A DNA stretch of 64,000 bases from Rhodocyclaceae bacterium (GCA_026646875.1 JAPKHL010000002.1:1-64000), one strand, 5' to 3'. Positions 32,075 through 43,899 are shown, counted from the stretch's first letter. Numbers and translations: made by a program. Notes: generated by a model not told the origin, from the sequence alone.

Positions 32075-32473
32075 TCAGCGGATGCCGACCTTGCGCTGCT
32101 CGCTGCGCACGTAGGCCGTGATGTGTGCGACGTCATCGGGCGTCACGCCGGGGACGGGCGGCATGTCCCCGAACTTCCAGTGGTGAGCGACGACCCCGTT
32201 CTTCGCCGCCAGCTGGAAGGCGGCATCGCCGTGGTGGGAGGGCTCGTAGATCTTGTGCAGCAAAGGCGGCCCCTTCTTGTCGCCTTTGTCGTTGCCCCTC
32301 AGGTCGATGCCGTGGCAGGCGGCGCAGTGCTTCTCGAACAGCGCCTTGCCCTGTGCCGGGTTCGGCATCAGGCCACGGGTCGGCTGGGGAACCTGCCAGC
32401 CCTGCGCCTGGGCGGTGAAAGCGATGGACATCAGCAGCGCTGCTGCCGACAACCTGCGTAGTTGCTCGTGCAT
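32075..32473 (-). CDS. Monoheme cytochrome c at the end of the cus operon
   Basis: Signal peptide, CAACHGIDLRGNDKGDKKGPPLLHKIYEPSHHGD, GDMPPVPGVTPDDVAHITAYVR. Confidence 0.88.
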   Translation of the reverse strand: MHEQLRRLSAAALLMSIAFTAQAQGWQVPQPTRGLMPNPAQGKALFEKHCAACHGIDLRGNDKGDKKGPPLLHKIYEPSHHGDAAFQLAAKNGVVAHHWKFGDMPPVPGVTPDDVAHITAYVRSEQRKVGIR

Positions 32474-32491
32474 CCTGTCGTGCTCCTTCGT

Positions 32492-35400
32492 TCAGTTTTC
32501 CAGGCCGCGCTGCAAGCGCCTCTGCTTGACCAGCGCATAGATCGCGGGGATCACGGCCAGCGTCAGCACGGTCGACGAGACCATGCCGCCGACCATCGGC
32601 GCCGCGATGCGCCGCATCACTTCCGAGCCGGTGCCGGTGCCCCACATGATCGGCAGCAGGCCGGCCATGATGGCGACGACGGTCATCATCTTCGGCCGCA
32701 CACGTTCGACCGCGCCTTCCATCACTGCGGCGTAGAGGTCGCCGAGGTCGGGTGACCTGCCGTCGCTGCGACGCTGCGCCTTCAGCGCCTCCCAGGCGTG
32801 GTCGAGGTAGATCAGCATGACGACGCCGGTTTCGGCGGCGACGCCGGCGAGCGCGATGAAGCCGACGGCGACCGCCACCGACAGGTTGTAGCCGAGCAGC
32901 CACATCAGCCAGATGCCGCCGACCAGCGCGAAGGGCACCGAGAGCATGACGATCAGCGTTTCGGTGATGCGCTTGAAGTTGAGGTAGAGCAGCAGGAAGA
33001 TGGTCAAGAGCGTCACCGGAATGACCACCTTCATCTTGGCGATGGCACGCTCCATGTACTCGAACTGGCCGCTCCAGGTGATGTAGTAGCCGGGCGGGAA
33101 GCTGACCTTGTCGGCGACGGCCTGCTTGGCGTCGGCGACGTAGCCGCCGATGTCGCGGTCGCGGATGTCGACGTAGATATAGGCCGAGAGCAGCGCATTC
33201 TCGGTGCGGATGCCGGGCGCGCCCTTGGCCACCTCGACCTTCGCCACCTGGCCGAGCGGGATCATCGCGCCGTCCATGGTCGGCACCAGCACCTCGCGGG
33301 CGATCTGCTGCGGATCGCTGCGCAGCTCGCGCGGATAGCGCACGCCGACGGCGTAGCGCTCACGCCCTTCGACCGTGGTCGTCACCATCTCGCCACCGAG
33401 CGCGGTGGCAATCACTTCCTGCAGTTCGCCGACGCCGAGGCCGTACCGCGCCAGTTGCGCGCGGTCCGGCTCAATATTCAGGTAGAAGCCGCCGGTGATG
33501 CGCTCGGCGAAGGCGCTGCTCGTGCCCGGCACGGCTTTCACGACGGCCTCGATTTCCTTGGCCAGCCGCTCCATCTCGGTGAGGTCCTTGCCGAAGACCT
33601 TGATCCCGATCGGCGTGCGGATGCCGGTCGACAGCATGTCGATACGCGCCTTGATCGGCATCGTCCACGAGTTGGCGATGCCGGGGAACTGCAGCGCCTT
33701 GTCCATCTCGGCGATCAACTGGTCGATGTTCATGCCGGGCCGCCACTCCGATTCCGGCTTGAGATTGATCACCGTCTCGAACATCTCGGTCGGCGCCGGG
33801 TCGGTCGCCGTGTTGGCGCGGCCGGCCTTGCCGTAGACCGAGGCCACCTCGGGAAAGCTCTTGATGATCTTGTTCTGCGTCTGCAGCACCTCGGCAGCCT
33901 TGGTGATCGACATGCCGGGCAGCGAGGCCGGCATGTAGAACAGCGTGCCCTCGTTCAAGGTCGGCATGAACTCCGAGCCGAGGCGCGTCGCCGGGTAGAT
34001 GGAGGCGGCAAGCGCCAGCACGGCGAGGACGATGGTCGTCTTCTTCCAGCGCATGACGGCCTCGATGATCGGCCGGTAGGCCCAGATCAGCGCGCGGTTC
34101 ACCGGGTTCTTCGCCTCCGGGATGATGTGTCCGCGAATGAAGATCAGCATCAGCACCGGCACCAGCGTCACCGACAGCAGCGCGGCGCCGGCCATGGCGA
34201 AGGTCTTGGTCCAGGCGAGCGGGGCGAACAGCCGGCCCTCCTGCGCCTCCAGCGTGAACACCGGCAGGAAGGAAACGGTGATGATCAACAGCGAAAAAAA
34301 CAGCGCCGGACCGACCTCGCGGCAGGCGGCGAGCATCGCTGCGGCGCGGTCCTGCGTCGAATGCGCCGGCGGCAGCCGTTCGAGATGCTTGTGCGCGTTC
34401 TCGATCATGACGATGGCCGCGTCGATCATGGCACCAATGGCGATGGCGATGCCGCCGAGGCTCATCAGGTTCGAGTTCATGCCGAGCGCGCGCATGGCGA
34501 TGATGGCGATGAGCACGCCGACCGGCAGCATCAGGATCGCCACCAGAGCACTCCTCACGTGTAGCAGGAAGACGATGCAGACCAGCGCGACGATCAGGCT
34601 TTCCTCCAGCAGCGTCATCTTCAGCGTGTCGATGGCGCGATGGATGAGGTCGGAACGGTCGTAGACGGTCTCCACCGCAACGCCATCCGGGAGGCCGGCC
34701 GACACCTCGGCGATCTTTTCCCGGACGTTGTGGATGACTTCCAGTGCGTTCTGTCCGTAGCGCGCCATGACGATGCCGGAAACCACCTCGCCGTCGCCGT
34801 TCAGCTCGGTCAGCCCGCGCCGCTCATCCGGCACCAGCTCGACGCGGGCGATATCGCGGATCAACACCGGCGTGCCCTTCTCGGCCTTGAGCACCAGTTG
34901 TTCGAGGTCGTCCTTGCCGCGCAGGTAACCCTTGCCGCGCACCATGTACTCGGTCTCGGCCATCTCGACGGCACGACCGCCAACGTCACGGTTCGAGTCG
35001 CGGATGACCTGCGCCACCCTGGCCAGCGGGATGCCGTAGGCGCGCAGCTTCACCGGATCGACGGTCACCTGGTAGGTTTGCACGAAGCCGCCGATCGAGG
35101 CCACCTCGGCGACGCCATGGGCCTTGGTCAGCTGGTAGCGCAGGTACCAGTCCTGGATGCTGCGCAGCTCGGCCAGCGTCTTCTCCCTTGCCACCAGCGC
35201 GTACTGGTAGACCCAGCCGACGCCGGTGGCGTCCGGCCCGATCTGCGGCGTCACGCCCTTGGGCATGCGGCCGGCGGCGAAGTTGAGGTATTCGAGCACG
35301 CGCGAACGCGCCCAATAGATGTCGGTGCCGTCCTCGAAGATGATGTAGACAAAGGAGGCGCCGAAGAACGAGAAGCCGCGCACCACCTTCGACTTCGGCA

Positions 35401-35626
35401 CCGACAGCATGGCCGAGGTCAGCGGATAGGTGACCTGATCCTCAACCACCTGCGGTGCCTGCCCCGGCACCTCCGTATAGACGATGACCTGCACGTCGGA
35501 GAGGTCGGGCAGCGCGTCGATCGGCGTTCTGAGTACGGCGAAAACGCCGGCCAGCACGATGAACAGTGTTGCCAGCAGCACAAGGAAACGATTGCGGCCG
35601 GACCAGTCGATGATGGCATTGAGCAT
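32492..35626 (-). CDS. cusA: CusA/CzcA family heavy-metal efflux RND transporter
   Basis: 1044 aa; RTPIDALPDLSDVQVIVYTEVPGQAPQVVEDQVTYPL, Met-rich metal-site motifs, RND TM repeats. Confidence 0.96.
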   Translation of the reverse strand: MLNAIIDWSGRNRFLVLLATLFIVLAGVFAVLRTPIDALPDLSDVQVIVYTEVPGQAPQVVEDQVTYPLTSAMLSVPKSKVVRGFSFFGASFVYIIFEDGTDIYWARSRVLEYLNFAAGRMPKGVTPQIGPDATGVGWVYQYALVAREKTLAELRSIQDWYLRYQLTKAHGVAEVASIGGFVQTYQVTVDPVKLRAYGIPLARVAQVIRDSNRDVGGRAVEMAETEYMVRGKGYLRGKDDLEQLVLKAEKGTPVLIRDIARVELVPDERRGLTELNGDGEVVSGIVMARYGQNALEVIHNVREKIAEVSAGLPDGVAVETVYDRSDLIHRAIDTLKMTLLEESLIVALVCIVFLLHVRSALVAILMLPVGVLIAIIAMRALGMNSNLMSLGGIAIAIGAMIDAAIVMIENAHKHLERLPPAHSTQDRAAAMLAACREVGPALFFSLLIITVSFLPVFTLEAQEGRLFAPLAWTKTFAMAGAALLSVTLVPVLMLIFIRGHIIPEAKNPVNRALIWAYRPIIEAVMRWKKTTIVLAVLALAASIYPATRLGSEFMPTLNEGTLFYMPASLPGMSITKAAEVLQTQNKIIKSFPEVASVYGKAGRANTATDPAPTEMFETVINLKPESEWRPGMNIDQLIAEMDKALQFPGIANSWTMPIKARIDMLSTGIRTPIGIKVFGKDLTEMERLAKEIEAVVKAVPGTSSAFAERITGGFYLNIEPDRAQLARYGLGVGELQEVIATALGGEMVTTTVEGRERYAVGVRYPRELRSDPQQIAREVLVPTMDGAMIPLGQVAKVEVAKGAPGIRTENALLSAYIYVDIRDRDIGGYVADAKQAVADKVSFPPGYYITWSGQFEYMERAIAKMKVVIPVTLLTIFLLLYLNFKRITETLIVMLSVPFALVGGIWLMWLLGYNLSVAVAVGFIALAGVAAETGVVMLIYLDHAWEALKAQRRSDGRSPDLGDLYAAVMEGAVERVRPKMMTVVAIMAGLLPIMWGTGTGSEVMRRIAAPMVGGMVSSTVLTLAVIPAIYALVKQRRLQRGLEN

Positions 35627-35660
35627 GTTCTTTCTCTTCTTCTATCCCTGATGACCGGGC

Positions 35661-37262
35661 TCAGTGCCGGTGCCCGGCTGGCGCAGCCGGCGTGATGCGG
35701 GTCACCACCCATTCGCCGGGCTGCCGCTCGACGAACTCGAAGTCGATCGCGCTGCCCGGTTTCAAACCCTGCACCAACGCAGGATTGGCCACCTTGAACT
35801 CCATCGTCATCGCCGGCCACTTGAGGCTGGGGACCGGGCCGTGCTGCAGCATCAGCGAGCCGGCAGCGGCGTCGATGCTGTCGACCGTGCCCTCGGCGCG
35901 ATGGCCGACGGCCTTGGGCAGCACCGCAGTCGACGTGGCAACGGGGGGGCTTTCAAGCCCGCCCAGCGCCGCCTTCAGGTTGCTCTCGGCGTCGATCAGG
36001 AAATTGGCGGAGACGACGACCTCGTCGCCCTCGGCGATCCCTTCGAGAACTTCCACATGCGCATCGCTGCGCCCGCCCAGCTTCACCTCGTGCGGGGAGA
36101 AGCTGCCCTCGCCGCGGCGGACGAGAACGACGCGGCGCGTGCCGCTGTCGATGACGGCGGAAGCCGGAACGGTCAGCACCGGCTTCGGCTCGCCGGTCGC
36201 TACCTCGACCTGGGCGAACATCGCCGGCTTCAGCAGCCCGTCGGGGTTGGCGAGCTCGATGCGCACCGGCACCGTCCGCGTCGCTGCGTTCAGCGTCGGG
36301 TAAACGTAGGTCACCCGGCCCGCGAAGCTGCGCTCGGGATAGGCGTTGATGCGCACGCTGGCCTTCGTCCCGTTCCGGACTTGCCCGATGTCCTGTTCGA
36401 AGACGTCGGCGATGACCCACACCGACGACAGATCGGCGATCTGGTAGAGCGTCTCGCCGGGCATGAAGCGCATTCCCTGCACGGCTTTCTTCTCGGTGAC
36501 GATGCCGGCAGCCGGCGAATGGAAGGTCAGGGTCCGCTTCGGTTCGCCGCTGCTGGCGAGCGCTTTCAGCTGACCGTCGGAGATGTCCCAGTTGCGCAGG
36601 CGCCGCTGCGCCGAATCGGCCAGTTGCCGCATGCCCGACTCGGCGGTGCTGCCGGCGGCCTGAAGTGATGCCAGGCCTTCCATGGCGATCGTGTATTCGC
36701 GTTGGGCCGAGACCAGTTCCGGGCTATAGACCTCGAATAGCGGCTGCCCCTTGCCGATCGGCTGACCGGTGACAGCGACGTGCAGGCGTTCGACATAACC
36801 TTCGAACTTCGGCGAAATGACGTGGAGCCGGCGTTCGTCCAGCTCGATCCGGCCGGCCGCCCGCACCGTGCGCGAAAGCACGCGCAACTGGGCCGGCTCG
36901 CTTTTCACACCGAGCTTCTGCACCTTCTCGGTGCTGATCTTCACCGATCCGGCGGGGCTCCCTTCGTCGGCGTCCTCCCCGCCTTCATAAACCGGAATGT
37001 AGTCCATGCCCATCGGGTCCTTCTTCGGCACCGGCGACGTGTCGGGCAGGCCCATCGGATTGCGGTAGTAGAGGAGCTTCTTCTCCTTCTTGCCGGCAGT
37101 CTCGCCGGCCGGTGCCGGCGCTGCGGCTGGCGCAGCATCGCCACCGTGCCCGCGCTGACTGCCCAGCCAGTAGCCGGCGCCACCGGCGGCGAGTGCGGCG
37201 ATCAGTCCGATCGCGATGCCGGCCACCAGGCGGCCCTGACCGCTGCCGTTTTCCTGCGTCAT
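35661..37262 (-). CDS. cusB: CusB-type periplasmic adaptor with N-terminal metal-binding motif and C-terminal CusF-like domain
   Basis: YYRNPMGLPDTSPVPKKDPMGMDYIPVYE; adaptor core; C-terminal GTVDSIDAAAGSLMLQHGPVPSLKWPAMTMEFKV. Confidence 0.94.
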   Translation of the reverse strand: MTQENGSGQGRLVAGIAIGLIAALAAGGAGYWLGSQRGHGGDAAPAAAPAPAGETAGKKEKKLLYYRNPMGLPDTSPVPKKDPMGMDYIPVYEGGEDADEGSPAGSVKISTEKVQKLGVKSEPAQLRVLSRTVRAAGRIELDERRLHVISPKFEGYVERLHVAVTGQPIGKGQPLFEVYSPELVSAQREYTIAMEGLASLQAAGSTAESGMRQLADSAQRRLRNWDISDGQLKALASSGEPKRTLTFHSPAAGIVTEKKAVQGMRFMPGETLYQIADLSSVWVIADVFEQDIGQVRNGTKASVRINAYPERSFAGRVTYVYPTLNAATRTVPVRIELANPDGLLKPAMFAQVEVATGEPKPVLTVPASAVIDSGTRRVVLVRRGEGSFSPHEVKLGGRSDAHVEVLEGIAEGDEVVVSANFLIDAESNLKAALGGLESPPVATSTAVLPKAVGHRAEGTVDSIDAAAGSLMLQHGPVPSLKWPAMTMEFKVANPALVQGLKPGSAIDFEFVERQPGEWVVTRITPAAPAGHRH

Positions 37263-38527
37263 AGTTCTTCTCCCAACAGTCGTTCGATGTCGGCCAGGCG
37301 CATTTGCGCCTCCGCCTGTGCCTTCAACAGGCTGCGCTTCGCCTGACGAATCTGGCGCTGCGTGTCGAGCAGCGTGGCGAAGTCGACCTTGCCGTTCTCG
37401 TAGCCGACGAGCGCGGCGCGGAACGCGGTCTCCGCCTGCGGCAGCAGCTGGTTGCTGGCCAGAAGTTCGCTGTGTCGCGCGGTTTCCAGGCTGCCGAGGT
37501 TCTCGTACAGCTCGGCGAGCAGTTGCCAGGTCGTCGCATCCTTGCGCGCGCGGGCGGCGGCAAGCATGGCTTCCGATTCGCGCTCCTGCGCCCGCCGCGA
37601 CGACCATTGCAGGGGAATGTTCATCTCCACCATCAGTTCCCATTCCTTGACCGAGTTCCGGTACTGGATCGGCGAGATGCCGACGGTGAAGTCGGGGTAG
37701 CGGTTCCTGTAGGTGAGATCGCGCCCTTTTTCAGCCGCCCGGATGCGCGCATCTTCGGCAAAGAGCTGCGGGTTCCTTGCCTGCAGACGATCCTCCAGCG
37801 TTGCCTGGTCGAGTCGCGCCGGCGCTGGCAGCGGACGGGCCGTAACCGGCTCGGCGAGCGGTGCTCCCGCCGGCCGAGCCAGCAGGGCATTCATTTTTGC
37901 CCGCAGGTGGTGACGTTCGTTTTCGAGCATCAGCAGTTCATTGCGCATGGCGGTCTGCTCGACCTGAGCGCGGATGACATCCTGCTGCGCGGCGAGGCCG
38001 CCGGCGTAGCGCGCTTGGGCAACCTTTTCCAGGCGCACCATCAGGTCCAGGATTTCCTGCGTAAGCACTGCATCGCGCTGCACATAGAAAAGCTGCGCGT
38101 AGGTCGTCTTGATGCGCGTGGCGACCTCCGTCCACGCGCCCCGCGCACGGCCGCGCGCACCTTCCGCCTCCTGCTCGGCGATTTCGCGCTTCAGGTCGCG
38201 CTTTCCGTACCAGGGAATATCCTGCAGCAGCAGGTACCTGGTGCTGCCGACCTGGCTCGGCACCAGCGTCGCCTTCTGTTCGCCCATGCGTGTGATGTCG
38301 CGGAATTCGGTCCGGAACTTCGGGTCCGGCAGGGCACCGGCGGGAACAACCCGTTCGCCAGCGGCATCGGCCTCGAAGCGCATCGCTGCGATTTCCGGAT
38401 TGCGGTCGCGGGCATAGGTGAGCAGGGATTCGAGCGTTGCTCCTGGAGCTGCCTCTCCGGCGGAAGCCGTTAAGCTCCAGGCACTGGCGGCAAAGATGAC
38501 GATCAGGCTGCTGCGGAAGCGGCTCAT
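37259..38527 (-). CDS. cusC: TolC/CusC-type outer membrane efflux protein
   Basis: Signal peptide, LLTYARDRNPEIAAMRFEADAA, long coiled-coil repeats, QRQIRQAKRSLLKAQAEAQMRLADIERLLGEEL. Confidence 0.9.
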   Translation of the reverse strand: MSRFRSSLIVIFAASAWSLTASAGEAAPGATLESLLTYARDRNPEIAAMRFEADAAGERVVPAGALPDPKFRTEFRDITRMGEQKATLVPSQVGSTRYLLLQDIPWYGKRDLKREIAEQEAEGARGRARGAWTEVATRIKTTYAQLFYVQRDAVLTQEILDLMVRLEKVAQARYAGGLAAQQDVIRAQVEQTAMRNELLMLENERHHLRAKMNALLARPAGAPLAEPVTARPLPAPARLDQATLEDRLQARNPQLFAEDARIRAAEKGRDLTYRNRYPDFTVGISPIQYRNSVKEWELMVEMNIPLQWSSRRAQERESEAMLAAARARKDATTWQLLAELYENLGSLETARHSELLASNQLLPQAETAFRAALVGYENGKVDFATLLDTQRQIRQAKRSLLKAQAEAQMRLADIERLLGEEL

Positions 38528-38579
38528 GGTTTTACCTTCCCTCGACGTGGCCGGAGGAAATACCTTCCGGCCATCCTTG

Positions 38580-38942
38580 TCACTTGATCGTTTCGAACTG
38601 CGTCAGCGTCATCACGCCCTGGCGGTCTTCGGCGGTGAAGCGGATTTTTTCGCCTTCCCGCAGTCTGCCCAGCCATTCGGCGTCCAGCGGCTTGAACACC
38701 ATCGTCATCGCCGGCATGCCGTTGGGCAGCGGGCCATGCGAAATCGTGACGCGCCCGGCCTGCCGATCCACCTTTTTGACCACGCCGTCGGCCATTGTTT
38801 TCGCCGACGGCGCATGCGCCTGGCCGTGCCCGTGGCCGTGGTCATGCCCGGTGCTGGCCAAGGCGGCCATCGGCATGCCGATGCCGGCGGCGAAGAGGCC
38901 TGCGACGAGGAGGTGGGGGCGGAAGGAAAGGCGCTTATTCAT
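38580..38942 (-). CDS. cusF: CusF-like periplasmic copper-binding protein
   Basis: Signal peptide; GVVKKVDRQAGRVTISHGPLPNGMPAMTMVFKPLDAEWLGRLREGEKIRFTAED. Confidence 0.9.
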   Translation of the reverse strand: MNKRLSFRPHLLVAGLFAAGIGMPMAALASTGHDHGHGHGQAHAPSAKTMADGVVKKVDRQAGRVTISHGPLPNGMPAMTMVFKPLDAEWLGRLREGEKIRFTAEDRQGVMTLTQFETIK

Positions 38943-39042
38943 GTTCAGTCTCCGTAAGCAAGTTTCGTATGGCGGATGGCCGGCAACGATCCGAAATGGC
39001 CGGAATGCGAGTGGAAGTCTGACCGATGGCGCCCTACCGGAA

Positions 39043-39071
39043 GCTGACCCGGAGATTACATTTCCGTAATC
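39043..39071. promoter_or_regulatory. Putative CopR/CusR-type operator, copy 2, in the divergent cusF/cusR promoter
   Basis: GCTGACCCGGAGATTACATTTCCGTAATC; contains inverted repeat GATTAC-N6-GTAATC. Confidence 0.7.
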
Positions 39072-39144
39072 TTCGAATCAGCGCCGCCGGCCGGAGGCAG
39101 AATGGCAGGGCAGGATTGGAGCAAGTCATGGAGATAGGTCACGA

Positions 39145-39822
39145 ATGAAGATTCTCGTAGTCGAGGATGAACACAAGACGGGCGATTACCTGAAACAGGG
39201 CCTGGTCGAGGCCGGCTTCGTTGTCGACCTGATGCGTGACGGTCGGGACGGCCTGCACTGCGCGCTGACCGACAGCCACGATGTGATCGTTCTCGACGTG
39301 ATGCTGCCCGGCATGGATGGCTGGGAAGTGCTGCGCGCCATCCGCGCTGCCGGCAGGGAGGTGCCCGTGCTGTTCCTGACCGCTCGCGACGAGGTGGATG
39401 ACCGGGTGCGCGGACTCGAGCTTGGCGCCGACGATTATCTGGTCAAGCCGTTCGCCTTCTCAGAGCTTCTGGCCCGGGTCCGGACGCTGCTTCGGCGCGG
39501 CGGGAAGACGAAGGAATCAGAGTGCCTGCGTGCCGCCGACCTGGAACTCGATCTCCTGCGCCGACGTGTCAATCGAGCCGGCAAACGCATCGACCTGACG
39601 GCCAAGGAATTCGCGCTGCTGGAACTGCTGCTGCGCCGGCAGGGAGAGGTCCTGCCGCGCTCGCTGATCGCTTCCCAGGTCTGGGACATGAATTTCGACA
39701 GCGACACGAATGTCATCGAGGTGGCGATCAAGCGCCTGCGCGTCAAGATCGACGACGGCTTCGAGCTCAAGCTGATCCGTACGGTGCGCGGCATGGGCTA
39801 TGTCCTGGAGGCCAGCGATTGA
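39145..39822 (+). CDS. cusR: Heavy-metal response regulator, OmpR family (CusR/CopR type)
   Basis: [76 protein letters not shown]-terminal wHTH. Confidence 0.96.
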   Translation: MKILVVEDEHKTGDYLKQGLVEAGFVVDLMRDGRDGLHCALTDSHDVIVLDVMLPGMDGWEVLRAIRAAGREVPVLFLTARDEVDDRVRGLELGADDYLVKPFAFSELLARVRTLLRRGGKTKESECLRAADLELDLLRRRVNRAGKRIDLTAKEFALLELLLRRQGEVLPRSLIASQVWDMNFDSDTNVIEVAIKRLRVKIDDGFELKLIRTVRGMGYVLEASD

Positions 39823-41255
39823 AGCTGTCGCGCAGCCCGTCCCTGACGCTTCGCCTGACCCTGCTGTTCGCGCTGGCCTCTGCCTGCGTGCTTTTCCTGC
39901 TCGGCCTGGTGATCGGCCACGCCGTCGAACGCCACTTCGAGGAGCAGGACATGGAGGTGTTGAAGGAAAAATCGGCGGTGGCCCGGCAGATTCTGGAAGA
40001 CCTGCCGCGCGATCGCCCCGGGTTGCCGCTTGCCGACCGCCTGGGCGCAGCCTTCAGCGGACATCCCGGACTGGCAGTGGCGGTGCATGACGACAGCGGG
40101 ATGGCGATCTATGCCAACGTGCCTCTGGCCTTTCCAGATCCTCTTCAGTCGGGAACCGGCGTCACGGCGCCGCAAGTGCCGACGAAATGGACGGCCCCGG
40201 ACGGCCGATCATGGCGCGGTGTCGCCATGCGGATACCCGACCGAAGGGCGGGCGCGGACCGTGTCGCATCGCCTGCACACACGCTGGCGATTGCCGTCGA
40301 CATCGTCCATCACGAGCACTTCATGCATTCGTTCCGGCAGTCGCTATGGACGTTCATCGGGGCTGCAACCGTGGCAATGGGGCTGCTCGGCTGGTTTGCC
40401 GTCCGGCGCGGGCTCTCCCCGCTGGCGGCAATCAAACGCCGGGCGGACGAGATCACGGCCAACCGCCTGCATACCCGTCTCCCGGTGGAGTCGATTCCGC
40501 ACGAGCTGGCCGATCTCGCCGCCACCTTGAACGGAATGCTCTCGCGCCTGGAGGAATCCTTTCAGCGGCTATCCAATTTTTCGTCGGATCTGGCCCACGA
40601 GTTGAGGACGCCGGTCAGCAATCTGCTGACGCAAACCCAGGTGACGCTCTCCAGGGCGAGGACGGCGGAGGACTATCGAGTCGTCCTCGAATCCAATGCC
40701 GAAGAATTCGAGCGCCTGTCGCGAACGATCTCGGACATGCTTTTCCTGGCGAAATCCGACAACGGACAGATCATTCCGAATCGCGAGAGCATCGATCTCG
40801 CCGATGAAATCGGCAATCTGCTGGACTTCTACAACGTCCTTGCCGAGGAGAAATCGATCGCCCTGTCGCTTGAGGGGAAGGGGCGACTCCTCGGTGACCG
40901 GCTGATGCTGCGCCGTGCCGTCGGAAATCTGCTGTCCAACGCCCTCCGATATACGCTGGAGGGCGGCAGGGTACGCGTCCGGATCGAGAACGGCGGCAAC
41001 GGCAGGACGCAGATAACGGTCGAAAACACCGGCAACGACATCCCTTGCGAACATTTGCCACGCCTGTTCGACCGCTTCTACCGCGTTGACGGTTCGCGGC
41101 AACGGACGACGGAAAATTCCGGCCTGGGACTCGCGATCACCAAGTCCATCGTTGTCGCACATACAGGCACCGTCGAGGTCGATTCGAACAACGGCACCAC
41201 CCGCTTCACGATGTCGTTTCCGGACACGGCCGACACAGCATCCCGCCCCCAGTGA
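39819..41255 (+). CDS. cusS: Heavy-metal sensor histidine kinase (CusS/CopS type); TTG start overlapping cusR by 4 bp
   Basis: Two [31 protein letters not shown] (H-box), [28 protein letters not shown] (G-box). Confidence 0.94.
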   Translation: MKLSRSPSLTLRLTLLFALASACVLFLLGLVIGHAVERHFEEQDMEVLKEKSAVARQILEDLPRDRPGLPLADRLGAAFSGHPGLAVAVHDDSGMAIYANVPLAFPDPLQSGTGVTAPQVPTKWTAPDGRSWRGVAMRIPDRRAGADRVASPAHTLAIAVDIVHHEHFMHSFRQSLWTFIGAATVAMGLLGWFAVRRGLSPLAAIKRRADEITANRLHTRLPVESIPHELADLAATLNGMLSRLEESFQRLSNFSSDLAHELRTPVSNLLTQTQVTLSRARTAEDYRVVLESNAEEFERLSRTISDMLFLAKSDNGQIIPNRESIDLADEIGNLLDFYNVLAEEKSIALSLEGKGRLLGDRLMLRRAVGNLLSNALRYTLEGGRVRVRIENGGNGRTQITVENTGNDIPCEHLPRLFDRFYRVDGSRQRTTENSGLGLAITKSIVVAHTGTVEVDSNNGTTRFTMSFPDTADTASRPQ

Positions 41256-41338
41256 ACTGGATATGCCCGGTCAATGGACCTGTCGCCATAGCCAGTCTCA
41301 CGGCTCATTTACGAGGTCGGCTGCATGGGAGTGAAAAC

Positions 41339-41367
41339 GGGAATGCCCTCCGGAAGAGGGCATTCCC
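41339..41367 (+). terminator. Hairpin after cusS, possible terminator
   Basis: GGGAATGCCCTC-cggaa-GAGGGCATTCCC stem; no clear U-tract. Confidence 0.45.
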
Positions 41368-41403
41368 CGATGTACGGGCCGCTACAACAATGCGGATGAG
41401 CGA

Positions 41404-41796
41404 TCACCCTCCGGAATACATAGGGTTTTCAGCTACGTAAACGGTGATTCCATCGGCCCCCGGGAGAATCCTGGAAAGCGGAAATGACGTCGTGCCAAGG
41501 GTATCGAAGGTCCAGACAATGGACTTCCCGCCGACGGTAATCCTCGCCGTTTCAAGACGGGTGACGTTCAGGTGCTCCCCTCCAGACACGTTGATCTCCC
41601 GATCGGCGCTCCTGGTGGCGGGATAGCCATACGGCGCCAGCTGGTTAGCTGTCGGCGTCCCTTTACCCTCCGCAACGTGGCTCAACCAGTGACCGGTCAT
41701 GGCCTCGGAATTCTCCTCGTGAGCATAGGCAGCACTACCGGAAGCCAATGCGAGGGCCAGCGTAACGGCGAGTCGGGAAAGTTTCGATTTCATCAT
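41404..41796 (-). CDS. CzcE-like periplasmic metal-binding protein
   Basis: Signal peptide; INVSGGEHLNVTRLETARITVGGKSIVWTFDTLGTTSFPLSRI resembles CzcE-family proteins. Confidence 0.65.
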   Translation of the reverse strand: MMKSKLSRLAVTLALALASGSAAYAHEENSEAMTGHWLSHVAEGKGTPTANQLAPYGYPATRSADREINVSGGEHLNVTRLETARITVGGKSIVWTFDTLGTTSFPLSRILPGADGITVYVAENPMYSGG

Positions 41797-41881
41797 GCAC
41801 TCCTTCATGGTGTCGGTTAATCGCGGCGAACCTTCTTCGTTCAAACGCGAAACCATGTTAGGGGTGCGGCACCAACAGGAT

Positions 41882-41910
41882 GCTGACCTGGAAATTACGT
41901 TTATGAAAGG
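41882..41910. promoter_or_regulatory. Putative CopR/CusR-type operator, copy 3 (diverged)
   Basis: GCTGACCTGGAAATTACGTTTATGAAAGG, matching the 5' half of copies 1 and 2, about 85 bp upstream of the CzcE-like start. Confidence 0.5.
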
Positions 41911-42048
41911 CTGCCCTACTCGGCAGATGAACGCAGGATTTCGTCACCGAATAGGCTCCAAGGGCCGCTGATCGCCCGATAACAGCCGCCCACTCGGAGC
42001 AGGCTGGATGTCTGCAAGGGTCGCCCCCCATCTCCCGCAACGGCCACG

Positions 42049-42082
42049 AAAAAAACGCCGCCACGGAACCCCGTGACGGCGC
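42049..42082 (-). terminator. Rho-independent terminator after nirS copy 2
   Basis: Minus strand: GCGCCGTCACGGGGTTCCGTGGCGGCG followed by a T-run. Confidence 0.85.
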
Positions 42083-42107
42083 AAGCAGAGGGAGGAGTGA
42101 AGCCGTC

Positions 42108-43835
<1,728 letters not shown>

Positions 43836-43885
43836 TCACTGGTGAATGCCGAGAATCACTGTATTACCGTCGTTTGATCATATTT

Positions 43886-43899
43886 TTGATCGGAATCAA
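43886..43899. promoter_or_regulatory. FNR/DNR-like box TTGATCGGAATCAA
   Basis: Exact TTGAT-N4-ATCAA, about 126 bp upstream of the nirS copy 2 start. Confidence 0.75.
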
